Below are positions 25,212 to 33,738 of a DNA stretch of 64,000 bases, piece after piece. The stretch is from assembly GCF_001500125.1 (NCBI RefSeq), contig NZ_LQIV01000043.1:62001-126000 (forward strand), given 5' to 3'. A program made the position numbers and the translations under genes. Source of the DNA: Mycobacterium sp. IS-1742. Lineage in GTDB: Bacteria; Actinomycetota; Actinomycetes; Mycobacteriales; Mycobacteriaceae. The stretch's first letter is position 1. The number at the start of each line of letters is the position of its first letter. The notes under the pieces are model-generated. The model was not told where the DNA came from. It worked only from the letters and a program-made list of their open reading frames with translations, and made no database searches.

Positions 25212-26375
25212 TTACGCGAGCGCGCCGTGACACACGCGCACCGGATCGGCGACCTGGCCCGCGGTCGCCGCCGCTGCCCGGGCCGCCGCCCGGTGACCGG
25301 GATCCGCCAGCACCCCGCGAACGGCGGTCGCCAGCGCGTCCCCGCTCAGCGGCCGGACCAGCCGCGCACTGCCTTGACGCACAACCCGATTGGCGATCTC
25401 CCACTGGTCACCGCCACCCGGCACGACCACCATCGGCACCCCGGCCAGCAGCGTCTTGGCCACCATGCCGTGCCCGCCCCCGCAGATCACCACGTCGGCG
25501 TGGGTGAGCAGTTCGTCCTGACGACCCAGCCCGACGACCGCCCATGGTGGCACGGCACCGTCGGGACCCGACAGGCGCGAGACCACGACCCGGGCACCGG
25601 CCGGCAGGACCTCGCCCGGCGTCAGCGCCTCCAACGCGACCTCGGCGACGCCCCGCTCCCCCGTACTCGCCGTCGACGGCGCGACCAGCACCACCGGACC
25701 GTCGCCGGGCGGCACGGCCAGCACCTGGGAGGTCGGCTCGAAATGCAACGGACCCACCAGCACCGCCTCCGCGGGCCAATCCGGGCGGGGCACCTCGAGC
25801 GCGGGCAGCGTCGCGATCAGCCGCCGCACCGGGCCGGCGTCGTCGGCGGGCAGGCCGATACCGGCCCGCGCCTCGGCGCGCTGCCGCAACCCCTCCCGCC
25901 ACGACCGCGCGGTCAGCGCCCGCATCACGGTGTCGCGCAACCGGCCGCGCACCCCCACCCCGGGTGCGAGTCCGCTGCCCAGCGGAGGCAGTCCCTTCGA
26001 CGGCCGGTAGAGGGGGTGCGGGTTGAGTTCGACCCACGGCAGGCCGAGCAGTTCCGCGGCCAGGCCCCCACAGGCGGTGATCACGTCGGAGACCACGAGG
26101 TCCGGCGCGAGCGCCTCGATCACCGGGGCGTTGAGCACCGCCATCCGCGCGGCCCGCCGGTGGATCTTGGCGCCGGCGTCGGAATCGTCGTCGACCGTGG
26201 TCGGATCGAGCCCGAGCAGTTCCTCGGCCGCCAGTCCGGCCGCCCGCGCGGTGTCGAGCCACTCGACCCCGGTGAGCAGCGTCGGCTCGTCACCGGCATC
26301 TGCGAACCTGCGACACAGCGCGATCGCGGGAAACGCGTGACCAGGGTCGGGACCGGCGACGACGGCGACACGCAC
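25212..26375 (-). CDS. MGT-like glycosyltransferase (Rv2739c-like)
   Basis: A 387-residue GT-B glycosyltransferase of the family that includes macrolide and sterol glucosyltransferases. The N-terminal domain starts MRVAVVAGPDPGHAFPAIALCRRFADAG. The C-terminal nucleotide-sugar site is VICGGGHGMVAKTLLAGVPMVVVPGGGDQWEIANRV, with the conserved His and Gly. Donor and acceptor cannot be told from sequence. Ten bases separate it from the DUF3046 gene, so the two are probably cotranscribed, as in M. tuberculosis. Divergent from ephG. Confidence 0.82.
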   Translation of the reverse strand: MRVAVVAGPDPGHAFPAIALCRRFADAGDEPTLLTGVEWLDTARAAGLAAEELLGLDPTTVDDDSDAGAKIHRRAARMAVLNAPVIEALAPDLVVSDVITACGGLAAELLGLPWVELNPHPLYRPSKGLPPLGSGLAPGVGVRGRLRDTVMRALTARSWREGLRQRAEARAGIGLPADDAGPVRRLIATLPALEVPRPDWPAEAVLVGPLHFEPTSQVLAVPPGDGPVVLVAPSTASTGERGVAEVALEALTPGEVLPAGARVVVSRLSGPDGAVPPWAVVGLGRQDELLTHADVVICGGGHGMVAKTLLAGVPMVVVPGGGDQWEIANRVVRQGSARLVRPLSGDALATAVRGVLADPGHRAAARAAAATAGQVADPVRVCHGALA

Positions 26376-26440
26376 CCGCCCACCCTGCCACAGCGGCGAT
26401 CCGGTGGGCGGAGGCAGTCGAGGGACTACCCTTGACCAGC

Positions 26441-26890
26441 ATGACGGACTCGAGCAACGGCTCCACCTCTGCTCTGCAGAGCACGACCACTGCGCGCACG
26501 GTCGAGAACTTCCTGTACGCCCTGCAGGACGACGATTTCGACACCGCGGACTCGATGATGGCCGACCACATCGCCTGGCAGAACGTCGGCTTCCCCACCA
26601 TCCGCGGTCGCCGGCGCATCAGCAAGCTGTTCCGCAGCGGGCAGGGACGCATGCAGTTCGGCGTGAAGATCCACCGCATCGCCGCCGAAGGTGACACCGT
26701 GCTCACCGAACGCACCGACGTCCTGGTGTTCGGGCCGGTGCGGGCGCAGTTCTGGGTCTGCGGCGTCTTCGAGGTGCACGCCGGTCAGATCACCCTGTGG
26801 CGGGACTACTTCGACAAGCTGGGGTTCCTGGGGGCGGTGCTTCGCGGTGTGCTGGCCGTGCCGTTCCCGGCGCTGCGCACCACCCTCTAG
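26441..26890 (+). CDS. ephG: Limonene-1,2-epoxide hydrolase-family protein (EphG-like)
   Basis: A 149-residue member of the limonene-epoxide-hydrolase fold, the same length as M. tuberculosis EphG (Rv2740), which hydrolyses lipid or cholesterol-derived epoxides. The alpha+beta barrel features FLYALQDDDFDTADSMMADHIAW near the start, a central RGRRRISKLFRS and WRDYFDKLG near the C-terminus. The ATG at 26441 is chosen over an upstream TTG (26432) because it gives the orthologue's length. It converges with pspM, with three bases between the stops. Confidence 0.85.
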   Translation: MTDSSNGSTSALQSTTTARTVENFLYALQDDDFDTADSMMADHIAWQNVGFPTIRGRRRISKLFRSGQGRMQFGVKIHRIAAEGDTVLTERTDVLVFGPVRAQFWVCGVFEVHAGQITLWRDYFDKLGFLGAVLRGVLAVPFPALRTTL

Positions 26891-26893
26891 GGG

Positions 26894-27730
26894 TCAGGCT
26901 GACCTGAATCGATGCGGCGTGGCCGCTCCCAGCTCGTCGAACGCCTGCGCCCAGCCCTGCAGCCGGTCGGTGGCGTTGACCAGTTCGTCGCGGTAGCGCC
27001 TGCCGTGCATCGGCGAACTCGACATCGGGCCGTTGTTCGCCGCCGAGACGAGTTGCGCTGCGGCGTCGACCATCTCGTGGTACTGGCGCACACCCTGATC
27101 CATCTGGGCGGCGAACGCCCACACCGTCGACTGCAGGTGGGCGCGCGACTGCGGCGTCGATGCCATGGCGCGTTCCATCGACACCACCTCGGCCGCGGTG
27201 GCGGCCATGGTCGCCGCACTCTGGCGAGCCGCCGTCGTCAACTCCCGCAGCTCGTCCTGGGGCAGCATCCGACCCCGCTCCATCACCCCGAGCAGCGAGA
27301 ACAAGCCCCGCTCGGCGGACGTCAGCGCCGCCATCGGCGCCCGGGCGGCCGAGTTGTACGGGGGTAGCCGACGCGACCCGCGCACCCGCGCGGGCGGCAG
27401 CGGTTCGGCACGCAGCCAGCGGTACCGCAGCAGCAGCAGGGTGGCGGGGAACATGGCGCCGGCCGCGATCGCCCCGGTGATGATGAAGACCCAGAACGGC
27501 GTGCTCCAGGCGGCCAGCACGGCGGTGACCAGGATCCAGAACACGCTGGTGACCGCGAAGAACACCCCGAACCGCAGCGCCCAGCGCCGCTTACGGAGCA
27601 GCTTGGCGCGCGGGTCGGCGGCGGCGTGCAGTCTGTCGGCCACCACATCGGACAGTTCGGCAGCGGTGTCCACCCCGCGCTGCAGCATCGAGCGCCACGC
27701 CGTCGGGGCCTGTCTGGTCTGCGTCTTCAC
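26894..27730 (-). CDS. pspM: Phage-shock membrane partner PspM (Rv2743c-like)
   Basis: A 278-residue membrane protein with two adjacent hydrophobic segments (about 53-73 and 80-100) flanked by cytoplasmic regions with charged helices, matching Rv2743c. That protein binds and recruits PspA to the membrane in the mycobacterial envelope-stress system. It lies 18 bases after pspA and should be the third gene of a clgR-pspA-pspM operon. The fourth member known from M. tuberculosis, PspN (Rv2742c), is not encoded here. ephG comes next on the opposite strand. Confidence 0.8.
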   Translation of the reverse strand: MKTQTRQAPTAWRSMLQRGVDTAAELSDVVADRLHAAADPRAKLLRKRRWALRFGVFFAVTSVFWILVTAVLAAWSTPFWVFIITGAIAAGAMFPATLLLLRYRWLRAEPLPPARVRGSRRLPPYNSAARAPMAALTSAERGLFSLLGVMERGRMLPQDELRELTTAARQSAATMAATAAEVVSMERAMASTPQSRAHLQSTVWAFAAQMDQGVRQYHEMVDAAAQLVSAANNGPMSSSPMHGRRYRDELVNATDRLQGWAQAFDELGAATPHRFRSA

Positions 27731-27748
27731 TGCCTCACCTCGCGAGAA

Positions 27749-28567
27749 CTACTGTGACAACGGATTTTCCGGCGTCGGCGCAGCCGGGTTGGCGGCCGGG
27801 GTGGCCGGATTCGCCGCCGGGGTCGCGCCACCGGACGGCAGTGCCTCGCCGCGCATCGACGCGCGGATCTGTTCCAGGCGGGAGTGGCCGGCCATCTGCA
27901 CGCTGGCCTGCTGGACCTCGAGCATGCGGCCCTGCACGGAGTTCTGCGCCAGCTCGGCCTCGCCCATCGCGTTGGCGTAGCGCCGCTCGATCTTCTGGCG
28001 CACCTCGTCGAGGCTCGGCGTGGTGCCCGGGGCCGCCAGCTCGCTCATCGACCGCAGCGACGAGCTGACCTGCTCCTGCATCTTCGCCTGCTCGAGCTGA
28101 CTGAGCAGCTTGGTGCGCTCGGCGATCTTCTGCTGCAGCATCATCGCGTTCTGCTCGACGGCCTTCTTGGCCTGACCGGCGGCCTGCAGGGCCTGGTCGT
28201 GCAGCCCCTTGAGGTCCTCGACGCTCTGTTCGGCGGTCACCAGCTGTGCGGCGAACGCCTCGGCCGCATTGTTGTACTCGGTGGCCTTGGCGGTGTCGCC
28301 GTTCGCCACGGCCTGATCGGCGAGCGTCAGTGCCTGACGGACGTTGACCTGCAGTTTCTCGATGTCGGCGAGCTGCCGGTTCAGCCGCATCTCCAGCTGG
28401 CGCTGGTTGCCGATGACCTGGGCGGCCTGCTGGGTCAATGCCTGATGCTGGCGCTGCGCCTCCTCGATCGCCTGCTGGATCTGCACCTTCGGATCGGCGT
28501 ACTCGTCGACCTTCGAGCTGAACAGCGCCATCACATATTTCCACGCCTTGACGAACGGGTTGGCCAT
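27749..28567 (-). CDS. pspA: Phage-shock protein A homologue (35-kDa antigen)
   Basis: PspA/IM30-family protein that coats and stabilises stressed membranes and, in mycobacteria, binds and restrains ClgR. The 272-residue protein starts MANPFVKAWKYVMALFSSKVDEYADPKVQIQQAI, with the amphipathic helix first. A long coiled-coil core (about 30-215) and a Pro/Ala repeat tail with AANPATPAANPAAP (about 245-265) follow. ATG 28567 is chosen because it starts the conserved helix. Upstream residues lack family similarity. Lies 98 bases downstream of clgR. Confidence 0.92.
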   Translation of the reverse strand: MANPFVKAWKYVMALFSSKVDEYADPKVQIQQAIEEAQRQHQALTQQAAQVIGNQRQLEMRLNRQLADIEKLQVNVRQALTLADQAVANGDTAKATEYNNAAEAFAAQLVTAEQSVEDLKGLHDQALQAAGQAKKAVEQNAMMLQQKIAERTKLLSQLEQAKMQEQVSSSLRSMSELAAPGTTPSLDEVRQKIERRYANAMGEAELAQNSVQGRMLEVQQASVQMAGHSRLEQIRASMRGEALPSGGATPAANPATPAANPAAPTPENPLSQ

Positions 28568-28665
28568 CGCTTCACTCCGCCTTCGGATCTTGTCGACTGT
28601 GTTCTGGTGCCAACTTATCGGTTCTGCGGACGGCGCCACAGCCCCGTCGAGATATGGGGGACGTG

Positions 28666-28983
28666 TCAGGCCACCGCCATCGACACGGCCTGCGGAATCA
28701 CGACCTTCGTCGTCACGTCGATGTTCGGGACGCGCGCGGCGGCGAGTTCCTGATGGGCCAGTTCCTCGCCCGCGTCGGAGAGCACCCGCGACAGCGGTAC
28801 GTCGAGAGCCCCGCAGATCGCGCTGAGCAGTTCGCTCGACGCTTCCTTGCGGCCGCGTTCGACCTCGGAGAGATACCCCAGGCTGACCCGGGCGGTGTCG
28901 GAGACTTCCCGCAGGGTGCGGCCCTGCGACGTACGGGCGCGGCGCAGCACGTCGCCGATCACCTCGCGCAACAATGCCGCCAT
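28666..28983 (-). CDS. clgR: Transcriptional regulator ClgR
   Basis: XRE-type activator of clp protease and psp genes, induced by envelope and redox stress. The 105-residue protein has a classical helix-turn-helix (about 12-65, RTSQGRTLREVSDTARVSLGYLSEVERGRKEASSELLSAICGALDV) and ends SMAVA, a small nonpolar tail resembling Clp degrons. Start ATG 28983 follows AAGGAGGG. It is transcribed from the SigE-like promoter at 29020-29045 and heads the pspA-pspM operon, so ClgR activates an operon whose PspA product in turn holds it back. Confidence 0.93.
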   Translation of the reverse strand: MAALLREVIGDVLRRARTSQGRTLREVSDTARVSLGYLSEVERGRKEASSELLSAICGALDVPLSRVLSDAGEELAHQELAAARVPNIDVTTKVVIPQAVSMAVA

Positions 28984-29019
28984 CGTGCCCTCCTTCGTCG
29001 GCTGGGTTGCTACCTGCAC

Positions 29020-29045
29020 AACGCCCCGGACACCGACGCGGTTCC
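29020..29045 (-). promoter_or_regulatory. SigE-type promoter of clgR
   Basis: On the minus strand GGAAC (29045-29041) is followed after 17 bases by CGTT (29023-29020), the mycobacterial SigE -35/-10 consensus spacing. Initiation about eight bases further would leave a leader of roughly 30 bases containing the AAGGAGGG ribosome site before clgR. SigE control of clgR is known in M. tuberculosis, which supports the match. Confidence 0.78.
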
Positions 29046-29066
29046 CGGCCGCGAAAGAGTTTCAGA

Positions 29067-29555
29067 TCACTGCGCTTCGACGCGCGCGCGCAGGTGGGTG
29101 ATCGCCGCGTCGACCGCCGCCTTGCGGATGTCCCAGCGCGAACCGCTCAACCGCAGTTCGACCACCTCGGTGTCGACCGGCCCGGCCAGGCCGAGGAACA
29201 CCGTGCCCACCGGATGGCCGCCGTGCGGTTCGGGTCCGGCCACCCCGGTCAGCCCCACGCCCCAGGTCGCCCCGCACCGCTGCCGCGCGCCGACCGCGAG
29301 CGCCCGCGCGGTGGGGGCGGCGACGGGTCCCACGGCGTCGAGGACCTGCGGGGCCACCCCGGCGAGGGCGATCTTGGTGTCCTCGACATAGGTGACCAGA
29401 CCGCCGCGAAGCACGGCACTGGAGCCGGGGACACCGGCCAGCGTCGCGCTGAGCAGACCGGCGGTCAGCGACTCGGCGGTCGCGACGCTCTGATGGCGCA
29501 CGGTCAGGTCGGCGACCAGTGCGCGGGCGTCGTCAGTGAGCAGCGGGTCGTTCAC
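29067..29555 (-). CDS. CinA C-terminal-domain amidohydrolase (PncC-like)
   Basis: A 162-residue stand-alone CinA C-terminal domain, the family that deamidates nicotinamide mononucleotide. Visible motifs are VATAESLTAGLLSATLAGVPGSSAVLRGGLVTY and GVGLTGVAGPEPHGGHPVGTVFLG, both complete. GTG 29555 (VNDPLLTDDARALV) is the best start. It overlaps the 3' end of pgsA3 by 23 bases, so the two are coupled. It precedes clgR by 83 bases, but clgR has its own promoter in that gap. Confidence 0.85.
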   Translation of the reverse strand: MNDPLLTDDARALVADLTVRHQSVATAESLTAGLLSATLAGVPGSSAVLRGGLVTYVEDTKIALAGVAPQVLDAVGPVAAPTARALAVGARQRCGATWGVGLTGVAGPEPHGGHPVGTVFLGLAGPVDTEVVELRLSGSRWDIRKAAVDAAITHLRARVEAQ

Positions 29556-30138
29556 GGGAGTCCCGGATCGCCGACACCACATAGTCCAGACCGGTCAGCA
29601 GGGTCAGCACGACGGCGGCCACCATCGTCACCCAGGCCACCGCGAGCCACGGTCCGGGCCAGGCCGCCAGAGGCAGCACGAACAGCCCGATCGCGACCGC
29701 CTGGACGAGCGTCTTGAGCTTGCCGCCGCGGCTGGCGGGGATCACCCCGTGGCGCAGCACCGCGAAGCGCAGCACCGTGACCCCGAGTTCGCGGGCGAGG
29801 ATGACGACGGTCACCCACCAGGGCAGGTCTCCCAGCACCGACAGTCCGATCAGCGCGGCGCCGATGAGCGCCTTGTCGGCGATCGGGTCGGCGAGCGTGC
29901 CGAATTCGGTGACCATGCCGTAGCTGCGGGCCAGCGCACCGTCGAAGCGGTCCGTGATCACCGCCACCGCGAACACCACGAAAGCGACCACGCGCCAATA
30001 CGTTTCATGACCGTCGCCGACGAACAGCGCGGCGAGGAACACCGGTACGAGGAGGAAGCGCACGCCGGTCAGCACATTGGCGATGTTCGCCACTCGGGCG
30101 CGCGGCACCACCGGATCAGTAGGAGACGGGCCCGACAC
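29533..30138 (-). CDS. pgsA3: CDP-alcohol phosphatidyltransferase PgsA3
   Basis: Membrane enzyme annotated as CDP-diacylglycerol-glycerol-3-phosphate 3-phosphatidyltransferase. The 201-residue protein has the family signature D-G-x2-A-R-x8-G-x3-D-x3-D, seen in DRFDGALARSYGMVTEFGTLADPIAD, and about six hydrophobic segments. The start is GTG 30138. The exact acceptor (glycerol phosphate or other) is not settled for this mycobacterial paralogue. Divergent from argA, with 41 bases between starts. Confidence 0.87.
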   Translation of the reverse strand: MSGPSPTDPVVPRARVANIANVLTGVRFLLVPVFLAALFVGDGHETYWRVVAFVVFAVAVITDRFDGALARSYGMVTEFGTLADPIADKALIGAALIGLSVLGDLPWWVTVVILARELGVTVLRFAVLRHGVIPASRGGKLKTLVQAVAIGLFVLPLAAWPGPWLAVAWVTMVAAVVLTLLTGLDYVVSAIRDSRERPAAH

Positions 30139-30179
30139 CGCAACAGAATATCGGTTGCCTCTGGCGATATTGTCGCAGC

Positions 30180-30701
30180 GTGAGCGCAGCGGACCAGAAC
30201 CCGGCGGACGACGTCGTCGTGCGCCGGGCGCGCACCTCGGACGTCCCGGCGATCAAAGGGCTCGTCGACATCTACGCCGGCAAGATCCTGCTCGAGAAGA
30301 ACCTGGTCAACATCTACGAGGCGGTGCAGGAGTTCTGGGTCGCCGAGCTGCACGACGAACTGATCGGCTGCGGCGCGCTGCACGTGCTGTGGGCCGACCT
30401 CGGCGAGGTGCGCACGGTGGCGGTGCACCCCAAGGTCCGGGGCCGCGGCGTCGGGCACCTCATCGTCGAGCGGCTGCTCGACGTGGCGCGCGAACTGCGT
30501 CTGGAGCGGATCTTCGTGCTGACCTTCGAGGTGGAGTTCTTCGCCCGGCACGGATTCGCCGAGATCGACGGCACCCCGGTCACCGCTGAGGTGTACGAGG
30601 AGATGTGCCGCTCATACGACACCGGCGTCGCGGAGTTCCTCGACCTGTCGTACGTGAAGCCCAACATCCTCGGCAACACCCGAATGTTGCTCACGCTCTA
30701 G
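30180..30701 (+). CDS. argA: Amino-acid N-acetyltransferase (N-acetylglutamate synthase) ArgA
   Basis: GNAT-fold enzyme for the first committed step of arginine synthesis in mycobacteria. The 173-residue protein has the acetyl-CoA loop VHPKVRGRGVGHLIVERLL and a C-terminal FFARHGFAEID with LDLSYVKPNILGNTRMLLTL, all characteristic of Rv2747. It starts with GTG 30180, eight to ten bases after the poorly conserved GCGATATTGTCGCAGC, so it may be weakly initiated or leaderless. It converges with ftsK. Confidence 0.9.
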   Translation: MSAADQNPADDVVVRRARTSDVPAIKGLVDIYAGKILLEKNLVNIYEAVQEFWVAELHDELIGCGALHVLWADLGEVRTVAVHPKVRGRGVGHLIVERLLDVARELRLERIFVLTFEVEFFARHGFAEIDGTPVTAEVYEEMCRSYDTGVAEFLDLSYVKPNILGNTRMLLTL

Positions 30702-30708
30702 CTGTTTG

Positions 30709-33261
30709 TCACTCGGTGTCGGCGCCGTTCGCGTCGGCCCCGCCGCGGATCAGCGCCAGCGTGCCCGCCAGCTCGTCGGGTTTGACCAGCACCTCGCGCG
30801 CCTTGGAGCCCTCGGAGGGGCCCACGATCTGACGGGTCTCCATGAGGTCCATCAGACGACCCGCCTTGGCGAAGCCCACCCGCAGCTTGCGCTGCAACAT
30901 CGACGTGGAGCCGAACTGCGACGACACCACGAGCTCGACGGCCTGCAGGAACACGTCCATGTCGTCGCCGATGTCGGGGTCGACGTCCTTGCGCTCACCG
31001 GCCTTGGCCGCGGTGACGCCCTCGATGAACTCGGGCTCGGCCTGGTCCTTGGTCGCCGAGACGACGGCCTGGATCTCCTCGTCGGTGATGAACGCGCCTT
31101 GGAGGCGGATCGGCTTCCCGGCACCCATCGGCAGGAACAGCCCGTCGCCCATGCCGATCAGCTTCTCCGCACCGGGCTGGTCGAGGATGACGCGGCTGTC
31201 GGTCAGCGACGAGGTGGCGAACGCCAGCCGCGACGGCACGTTGGTCTTGATCAGGCCGGTGACGACGTCGACCGACGGCCTCTGCGTGGCCAAGACCAGA
31301 TGAATACCGGCTGCCCGCGCCTTCTGGGTGATCCGGACGATCGCGTCCTCGACGTCGCGCGGTGCGGTCATCATCAGGTCCGCCAGCTCGTCGACGATCG
31401 CGAGGATGTAGGGGTACGGCTTGTACACCCGCTCGCTGCCCAGCGGCGCGGTGATCTCACCGGACCGCACCTTCTCGTTGAACACGTCGATGTGACGCAC
31501 CCGCGAGGCCTGCATGTCCTGGTAGCGCTGCTCCATCTCCTCGACGAGCCAGGCCAGCGCGGCGGCGGCCTTCTTCGGTTCGGTGATGATCGGCGTGATC
31601 AGGTGCGGGATGCCCTCGTAGGGTGTCAATTCCACCATCTTCGGGTCGATCAGGATCATCCGGACCTCGTCCGGTGTGGCGCGCGCCAGCAACGACACCA
31701 GCATCGAGTTGACGAAGCTCGACTTACCCGAACCCGTCGAGCCGGCGACCAGCAGGTGCGGCATCTTCGCCAGGTTGGCGGAGATGAAGTCACCCTCGAT
31801 GTCCTTGCCCAATCCGATCACCAACGGGTGGTGGTCGCGGCGGGTCGACGGTGCGGTGAGCACGTCGGCCAGACGCACCATCTCGCGGTCGGTGTTCGGC
31901 ACCTCGATGCCGACGGCCGACTTGCCCGGGATGGGCGCCAGCATGCGGACGCTCTCGGTGGCCACCGCGTAGGCGATGTTGCGCTGCAGCGCGGTGATCT
32001 TCTCGACCTTCACACCGGGCCCGAGCTCGACCTCGTAGCGGGTGACCGTGGGTCCGCGGGTGCAGCCGGTGACCGCGGCGTCGACCTTGAACTGCTGCAG
32101 CACCGAGTTGATCGCCTCGATCATCCGGTCATTCGCCGAACTGCGCAGCTTGGGTGGATCGCCGGCGACCAGCAGGTCCAGCGAGGGCAGTGTGTAGGGC
32201 CCTTCGACGACACGGTCGAGCGACAGCGTGTCCTGGTCCTCGACCGGCTTCTTCTCCGGGGCGGCCTTCTTGCGCTTGGGTTTCGCCTCGGCCGCAGGCG
32301 CGGCGGGCAGCGCGGGAACCTCGGGCAGCGTCGGTGCGTCGGCGTCCTGCGGATCGAGCGGATAGTTGTCCATCGGCGAACCCGACGGCCAGAGCTGCTC
32401 GTCGCGCGACATCGACGGATCGTCGTAGTAGCCGTCCGAGAAGTCCTCGGCCGCACCAGGATCGGCTTCGTAGTATTCGTCGTACTCGTCGTACTCGTCG
32501 TACTCGTCGTCGTACTCGTCGTCGCGGTATCCGCGCGTGGAGAACATCGCCCGTACCGTCTCCGGCACCTCCCTGATCGTCGTTCCGGTGACCAGGAGCA
32601 GACCGAACAGCACCCCGATGAACAGCAGCGGTGCGGCGATCCACGCGGTGAGACCGTCAGCCAGCGGACCCCCGATCGCGAAGCCGGTGAAGCCGGCGGC
32701 GTGCTGTCGCTCCCCCGGAGCCTGCGGCGAGCCCGACCACAGATGCCAGAGTCCCAGCGCGGGCAAGGTGATCATCGCCGTGCCCAGGATCAGGCGCGGG
32801 CGGGCCTCGGGGTCGGGCTCGCTGCGCATGAGCGCGACGGCGACGGCGGCGAGCACGACGGGAACGAGCACCACCGCGCCGCCGACGAGGGTGCGCAGCA
32901 CCGTGTCGATCCACTGACCGACGGGACGGGCGGCGTCGAACCACGACCCGGCGGCCACCACGACCGCGATCCCGAGCAGCGCGAGGGCGATCCCGTCGCG
33001 GCGGTGCCCGGGTTCGATCTCGCGGGCGCGGCCGACCGAACGCGCCGTACTGCCCGCCCCACGCGCCAGCATCAGCCAGCCGGCCCGCGCCCCGCGGCCG
33101 ACCGCGGCGCCCGCCGCGCCGACGGGCGACGGATGGCGTCGCGGCGCGGGTTTACGCCGGGGTGCGGGCTTCGCGGGCCGACCCGGCCGGGCCCCGCTCC
33201 GCGTTCCGGCCTTTGACCTGCTCGTACGGGCGCCGGAGCGGGTGACGGTCTTACCAGCCAT
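30709..33261 (-). CDS. ftsK: DNA translocase FtsK
   Basis: Septum-located motor that pumps chromosome ends apart and activates XerCD recombination. The 850-residue protein has a basic Arg/Lys/Pro-rich N-terminus (about 1-75) and four or five membrane spans (about 75-230). An acidic linker holds a DEY repeat run (about 245-265). Then come the alpha and beta motor domains with Walker A VAGSTGSGKSSFVN and Walker B YILAIVDELADLMM, and a C-terminal gamma winged helix (SQFGSTSMLQRKLRVGFAKAGRLMD). ATG 33261 is preferred (GGAG five bases upstream). Confidence 0.95.
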   Translation of the reverse strand: MAGKTVTRSGARTSRSKAGTRSGARPGRPAKPAPRRKPAPRRHPSPVGAAGAAVGRGARAGWLMLARGAGSTARSVGRAREIEPGHRRDGIALALLGIAVVVAAGSWFDAARPVGQWIDTVLRTLVGGAVVLVPVVLAAVAVALMRSEPDPEARPRLILGTAMITLPALGLWHLWSGSPQAPGERQHAAGFTGFAIGGPLADGLTAWIAAPLLFIGVLFGLLLVTGTTIREVPETVRAMFSTRGYRDDEYDDEYDEYDEYDEYYEADPGAAEDFSDGYYDDPSMSRDEQLWPSGSPMDNYPLDPQDADAPTLPEVPALPAAPAAEAKPKRKKAAPEKKPVEDQDTLSLDRVVEGPYTLPSLDLLVAGDPPKLRSSANDRMIEAINSVLQQFKVDAAVTGCTRGPTVTRYEVELGPGVKVEKITALQRNIAYAVATESVRMLAPIPGKSAVGIEVPNTDREMVRLADVLTAPSTRRDHHPLVIGLGKDIEGDFISANLAKMPHLLVAGSTGSGKSSFVNSMLVSLLARATPDEVRMILIDPKMVELTPYEGIPHLITPIITEPKKAAAALAWLVEEMEQRYQDMQASRVRHIDVFNEKVRSGEITAPLGSERVYKPYPYILAIVDELADLMMTAPRDVEDAIVRITQKARAAGIHLVLATQRPSVDVVTGLIKTNVPSRLAFATSSLTDSRVILDQPGAEKLIGMGDGLFLPMGAGKPIRLQGAFITDEEIQAVVSATKDQAEPEFIEGVTAAKAGERKDVDPDIGDDMDVFLQAVELVVSSQFGSTSMLQRKLRVGFAKAGRLMDLMETRQIVGPSEGSKAREVLVKPDELAGTLALIRGGADANGADTE
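32467..32523. repeat. Nine-base tandem repeat inside ftsK (unit TACTCGTCG)
   Basis: A run of the 9-mer TACTCGTCG, partly degenerate, encodes alternating Asp-Glu-Tyr triplets on the minus strand (DDEYDDEYDEYDEYDEYYEAD pattern split over several units). At least four near-exact copies are adjacent, so slippage could change copy number in steps of three residues without a frameshift. It lies in the non-catalytic linker. Confidence 0.8.
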
Positions 33262-33410
33262 GGGCTCCAGCCTAGTCGCACTGGCCCCACAATCACCATC
33301 AGCCACACGGGTCACAGAATGGTTTCACCTGCGTCTCAGCGGAGTCGCCGTGGGTAGGCTGGACACCTGTCCGGTCTGGCCCCCGTCACTCATCGAGGAG
33401 TTCACCACCC

Positions 33411-33725
33411 ATGCCCGTCGTCGTCGTCGCCACCATGACCGCCAAACCCGAGTCCGTCGACACCGTGCGCGAGGCCTGCAAGAAAGCCATCGAGACGGTG
33501 CACTCCGAACCGGGCTGCGAGCTCTACTCACTGCACGAGGCCAATGGCACCTTCGTGTTCGTCGAGCAGTGGGCCGACGCGGAGGCGCTGAAAGCCCACG
33601 GCACCGCGCCGGGCATCACCACACTGTTCGCCGAGGTGGGCGAACACCTCGACGGCGCCCCCGACATCAAGATGCTCGAGCCGATCCCGGCCGGCGATCC
33701 GGCCAAGGGTCAGCTGCGGCCCTGA
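33411..33725 (+). CDS. Antibiotic-biosynthesis-monooxygenase (ABM) domain protein (Rv2749-like)
   Basis: A 104-residue dimeric ferredoxin-like fold protein of the ABM/quinol-monooxygenase type. It begins MPVVVVATMTAKPESVDTVREACK and has the core EPGCELYSLHEANGTFVFVEQWADAEALKAH, with the FVEQW strand typical of the family. The small-molecule substrate is unknown. It is divergent from ftsK and stands 13 bases before the SDR gene, so the two form an operon, an arrangement shared with Rv2749-Rv2750. Confidence 0.82.
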   Translation: MPVVVVATMTAKPESVDTVREACKKAIETVHSEPGCELYSLHEANGTFVFVEQWADAEALKAHGTAPGITTLFAEVGEHLDGAPDIKMLEPIPAGDPAKGQLRP

Positions 33726-33738
33726 CGGGAGGACAGCG

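Noticed and set aside
32467..32523. Tandem repeats as a CRISPR-like array
   Set aside because: The unit is nine bases with no spacers and codes in frame within ftsK, so it is a coding repeat.
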